Positions 62,191 through 64,000 of a DNA stretch of 64,000 nucleotides are shown here, in pieces; positions within the stretch are counted from its first letter, which is position 1; each line of letters begins with the position of its first letter. The notes beneath the pieces were generated by a model. It had not been told where the DNA came from. It saw only the letters and a list, made by a program, of their open reading frames with translations, and made no database searches. A program made the position numbers and the translations under genes. The stretch lies in the NCBI RefSeq assembly GCF_000378005.1, contig NZ_KB899040.1, positions 1,007,145 to 1,071,144 on the forward strand. The letters are read 5' to 3'. This stretch comes from Coprothermobacter platensis DSM 11748. Its GTDB lineage: Bacteria; Coprothermobacterota; Coprothermobacteria; Coprothermobacterales; Coprothermobacteraceae.

Positions 62191-62686
62191 CCTGGTTTAC
62201 ACCTTCCAGCAAATAACGTTCATATTTTAGGTAAAGATCAGGGTTCATCATCTTCAATAACATGTATTTTGAGCGTGTTTCGTATATGGCATTCATGGAG
62301 ATTGAAAGTTTATCTTCCAACGGTTGGATAATGCCCGTTCTATCAGGGCTCATATCGACAGGCACAACACCAACAATAAAACTGCCTTCTTCATGCTGAA
62401 AAACCTCTATGGCAGCAAGCTGGTTCTCTTGAATCCCAATCCATGTTCTGTTAAATAAATCGAAGCTGTTTTCATTCCATGGTCCAAAGCAAACGATGAG
62501 ATTCTTCCCCATATAACGTGCATACCTGTAGACAGATAAATCTTGAGCATATTTATAACCCAAGGCAAAACCCCATGGTTCTTCTCTGATTTCGTCTTCA
62601 GGTTCTACAATAAATGTTTCTTTCTCGTCTAGTTCAATAGACAATTGCTCCCCATCAAACAGCGCACATATTGATCCCATCACCAT
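62183..62686 (-). CDS. Conserved-looking protein of unknown function
   Basis: I do not recognise this 167-residue soluble protein. It is acidic near residues 18-35 (DEKETFIVEPEDEIREE) and has a mixed alpha-beta look. It is coupled by an 8-nt overlap to the nitrilase-type gene, which suggests a shared pathway. A clear promoter with TAAAAT 6 nt before ATG 62686 suggests a leaderless message. Confidence 0.65.
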   Translation of the reverse strand: MVMGSICALFDGEQLSIELDEKETFIVEPEDEIREEPWGFALGYKYAQDLSVYRYARYMGKNLIVCFGPWNENSFDLFNRTWIGIQENQLAAIEVFQHEEGSFIVGVVPVDMSPDRTGIIQPLEDKLSISMNAIYETRSKYMLLKMMNPDLYLKYERYLLEGVNQDD

Positions 62687-62692
62687 GGATTC

Positions 62693-62721
62693 ATTTTATC
62701 CCATTAATGCCCAGGTTCCAA
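62693..62721 (-). promoter_or_regulatory. Promoter of the unknown/nitrilase operon
   Basis: Minus strand: -35 TTGGAA (62721-62716), 17-nt spacer, -10 TAAAAT (62698-62693), then 6 nt to the ATG. One of the clearest leaderless promoters in the window. Confidence 0.65.
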
Positions 62722-62761
62722 AATCTCATGCTGGACGAATGTAATAAAGAATAAACGTTTT

Positions 62762-63694
62762 TCAATATTCGTCAGAAACTGTACAAAGTGGTAGGTCTAC
62801 ATCCAGCCCCATATTTTCCAAAGGCGAACGACTAGCAGTCAACCAAAGTTCCTCCAACGGCATATTAAGCCATCTCGACAAGTTTATGATGCCGTCTTTC
62901 AAGTTGGTTGCACTGCCTATGAGTGTTCCATCATCGTAAGCAGCACCTTTTTCCACCTTCAGCAGTCTTCCATCGATTTCATAGACGCCATCCTCCATGC
63001 CCATGCCTTCTGTTCCATTAGAAACAAAGATAACCCGGGAGAGCGATTTTGCCTTTATTGTCATACCAACCGTTGCCGGATGAACATGCACACCATCAAT
63101 GATTAACTCTACATAGGCGTCAGAGTACAAAGCTGTTCCGATGGGTCCCGGTTCTCTATGGTGAAAGAACTTCATGGAATTATAAAGATGGGTTATCCTA
63201 TTGGCACCGATGCCAATGGCCCTTTGCATCTGTTCGTAAGTAGCTCCCGTGTGCCCTAAGCTCACTGTCGCTCCGTTTTTTACCAAATAATCTATCACTT
63301 CAAAAGCATTTGGAGCTTCTGGTGCTATCGTAACGATGAGAGGAAGTCCTTTTGCCACCTGAAGCAATTTCTCTGCTTTTTGCAGCGTAGGTTTTATTAT
63401 GTACTCCACAGGTTGGGAACCATGAAAATCTGGGTTCAAGAAAGGGCCCTCAACATGTATACCTAAGATTTTTGCTTCAGCACTGGATTGCTTTTTCGAT
63501 GCGATTACGACATTGTTTATGGTCTCCAAAATTGCATCCCACGAAACGGTTCGCGTAGTAGGGAACCAACCGTAAATGCCGCTTAAAGCTAAATACTCAC
63601 CTATCTCTTTTATAGCATCAACGCCATCCATGACGGACTTTCCTACAGCGCCGTGGATATGACTATCCACCAGACCTGGAAGTCTACGTATCAT
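62762..63694 (-). CDS. NagA-like amidohydrolase, reduced and lacking the catalytic Asp
   Basis: Resembles N-acetylglucosamine-6-phosphate deacetylase: LPGLVDSHIHG, HVEGPFL, LGHTGATY and THLYNSM supply metal and substrate ligands. It has only 310 residues (usually about 380). The N-terminal half of the beta-sandwich domain and the C-terminal strands are missing. The catalytic Asp, in VTDA of known enzymes, is Asn here (FVSNGTEGMGMEDG). It may be inactive or have a changed reaction. Start ATG 63694 with AGGAGG upstream. Confidence 0.75.
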   Translation of the reverse strand: MIRRLPGLVDSHIHGAVGKSVMDGVDAIKEIGEYLALSGIYGWFPTTRTVSWDAILETINNVVIASKKQSSAEAKILGIHVEGPFLNPDFHGSQPVEYIIKPTLQKAEKLLQVAKGLPLIVTIAPEAPNAFEVIDYLVKNGATVSLGHTGATYEQMQRAIGIGANRITHLYNSMKFFHHREPGPIGTALYSDAYVELIIDGVHVHPATVGMTIKAKSLSRVIFVSNGTEGMGMEDGVYEIDGRLLKVEKGAAYDDGTLIGSATNLKDGIINLSRWLNMPLEELWLTASRSPLENMGLDVDLPLCTVSDEY

Positions 63695-63720
63695 TTTCGC
63701 CTCCTGCAGCGCAAGTTTAA

Positions 63721-63732
63721 ATTAACGTTAAT
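63721..63732. promoter_or_regulatory. 12-bp palindrome upstream of the NagA-like gene
   Basis: ATTAACGTTAAT is a perfect palindrome 27 nt ahead of the start, in a short AT-rich gap. Possible operator; no regulator is nearby. Confidence 0.3.
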
Positions 63733-63747
63733 AGCATTACCTTAATA

Positions 63748-64000
63748 TTATAAGCTATTATTATCCTCCGTACTGTTTTTCCCATATGCGCTGTTATTGT
63801 TATCTTGGGCATTAGAATCAGATTTTACTGTTTTTAGAAGATCTTTTGTGATATCTAACTGTTCTTGCAATCCTTGTTTTTCTTCTTGAAGCTTCTTTAT
63901 TTCATCCCGCAGACCTTTTATAGTTCTTCCTCTGCTATTGAAACTCGGCAGCACAAGAAGGATGCCAAGAATGACACCCAAGAGCATAGACACAACCAAA
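63748..64000 (-). CDS. LapA-domain-like membrane protein (5' end outside window)
   Basis: At least 83 residues are in the window and the N-terminus probably lies beyond the right edge. A hydrophobic helix (MLLGVILGILLVLPSF) is followed by a heptad coiled coil (IKGLRDEIKKLQEEKQGLQEQL) and a polar Asn/Ser-rich tail. This matches the second half of the LapA (DUF1049) domain. A role in envelope assembly is inferred from the family. Confidence 0.6.
   Translation of the reverse strand, partial: LVVSMLLGVILGILLVLPSFNSRGRTIKGLRDEIKKLQEEKQGLQEQLDITKDLLKTVKSDSNAQDNNNSAYGKNSTEDNNSL

Noticed and set aside
1-64000. CRISPR arrays, insertion sequences, prophage or integrase sites
   Set aside because: I found no regularly spaced repeats, transposase or integrase genes, or direct-repeat boundaries. 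The tRNA-Ser gene is not followed by an integrase or a repeated 3' end.

Overview
The window is a gene-dense stretch of a bacterial chromosome of moderate-to-low GC with no mobile element, rRNA or CRISPR array. Gene content points to an anaerobic, probably thermophilic, peptide- and glucan-using fermenter: two OPT peptide importers, two TldD/TldE protease pairs, phosphate butyryltransferase, pyruvoyl AdoMet decarboxylase with an aminopropyltransferase, and three GH57 glucan enzymes. Coprothermobacter or a relative is my best guess from gene content alone. Genes are tightly packed, and several convergent pairs overlap at their 3' ends by 6 to 71 bp.

Layout. 1-4.1 kb (minus): two OPT transporters flanking a PqqD-like protein. 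4.2-7.1 kb: three poorly known membrane proteins around an RNase H-like nuclease. 7.0-10.7 kb (minus): a CsoR-family regulator, a PEGA-like anchored protein, a degenerate ClpP/SppA-fold protein and a CorC/HlyC-type membrane protein. 10.9-14.9 kb: a XapX-type protein, RlmH, a DUF59 protein, MnmA and MnmG. 14.9-20.4 kb (minus): two tandem TldD-TldE pairs. 20.5-25 kb: a 3D-domain protein, RsmA, glutamine synthetase, IspE and a nucleotidyltransferase. 25-34.4 kb: O-antigen ligase/TPR protein, OsmC, YjbQ, Lgt, Kbl-like transferase, tRNA-Ser(CGA), MurJ, YchF, a patatin and a class II amidotransferase-like protein. 34.5-37.7 kb (minus): SpeE, SpeD, HtrA and a membrane protein. 37.7-47 kb (minus): a glucan cluster (PGI/PMI, three GH57 enzymes, GalT, GlgA) and an amidohydrolase. 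47.2-48.7 kb: Ptb and a possible heme-b membrane protein. 49-54.6 kb (plus): pyrR-B-C-K-D-F-E with two PyrR-type RNA sites. 54.6-64 kb: mixed metabolic genes, including a HAD phosphatase split by an in-frame TGA next to a PerR-like regulator, and a NagA-like protein lacking its catalytic Asp.

Two translation habits stand out. Many genes with strong Shine-Dalgarno (SD) sites start at TTG, and the GTG inside AGGAGGTG then gives a false upstream start. Several others look leaderless, with a -10 box 4 to 9 nt before an ATG. The most interesting items are the TGA-split HAD gene, a perfect 14-bp inverted repeat whose right arm begins at the start codon of a phosphatase gene, PyrR leaders that could act as translational switches, and a CsoR-like G-tract dyad inside a promoter spacer.
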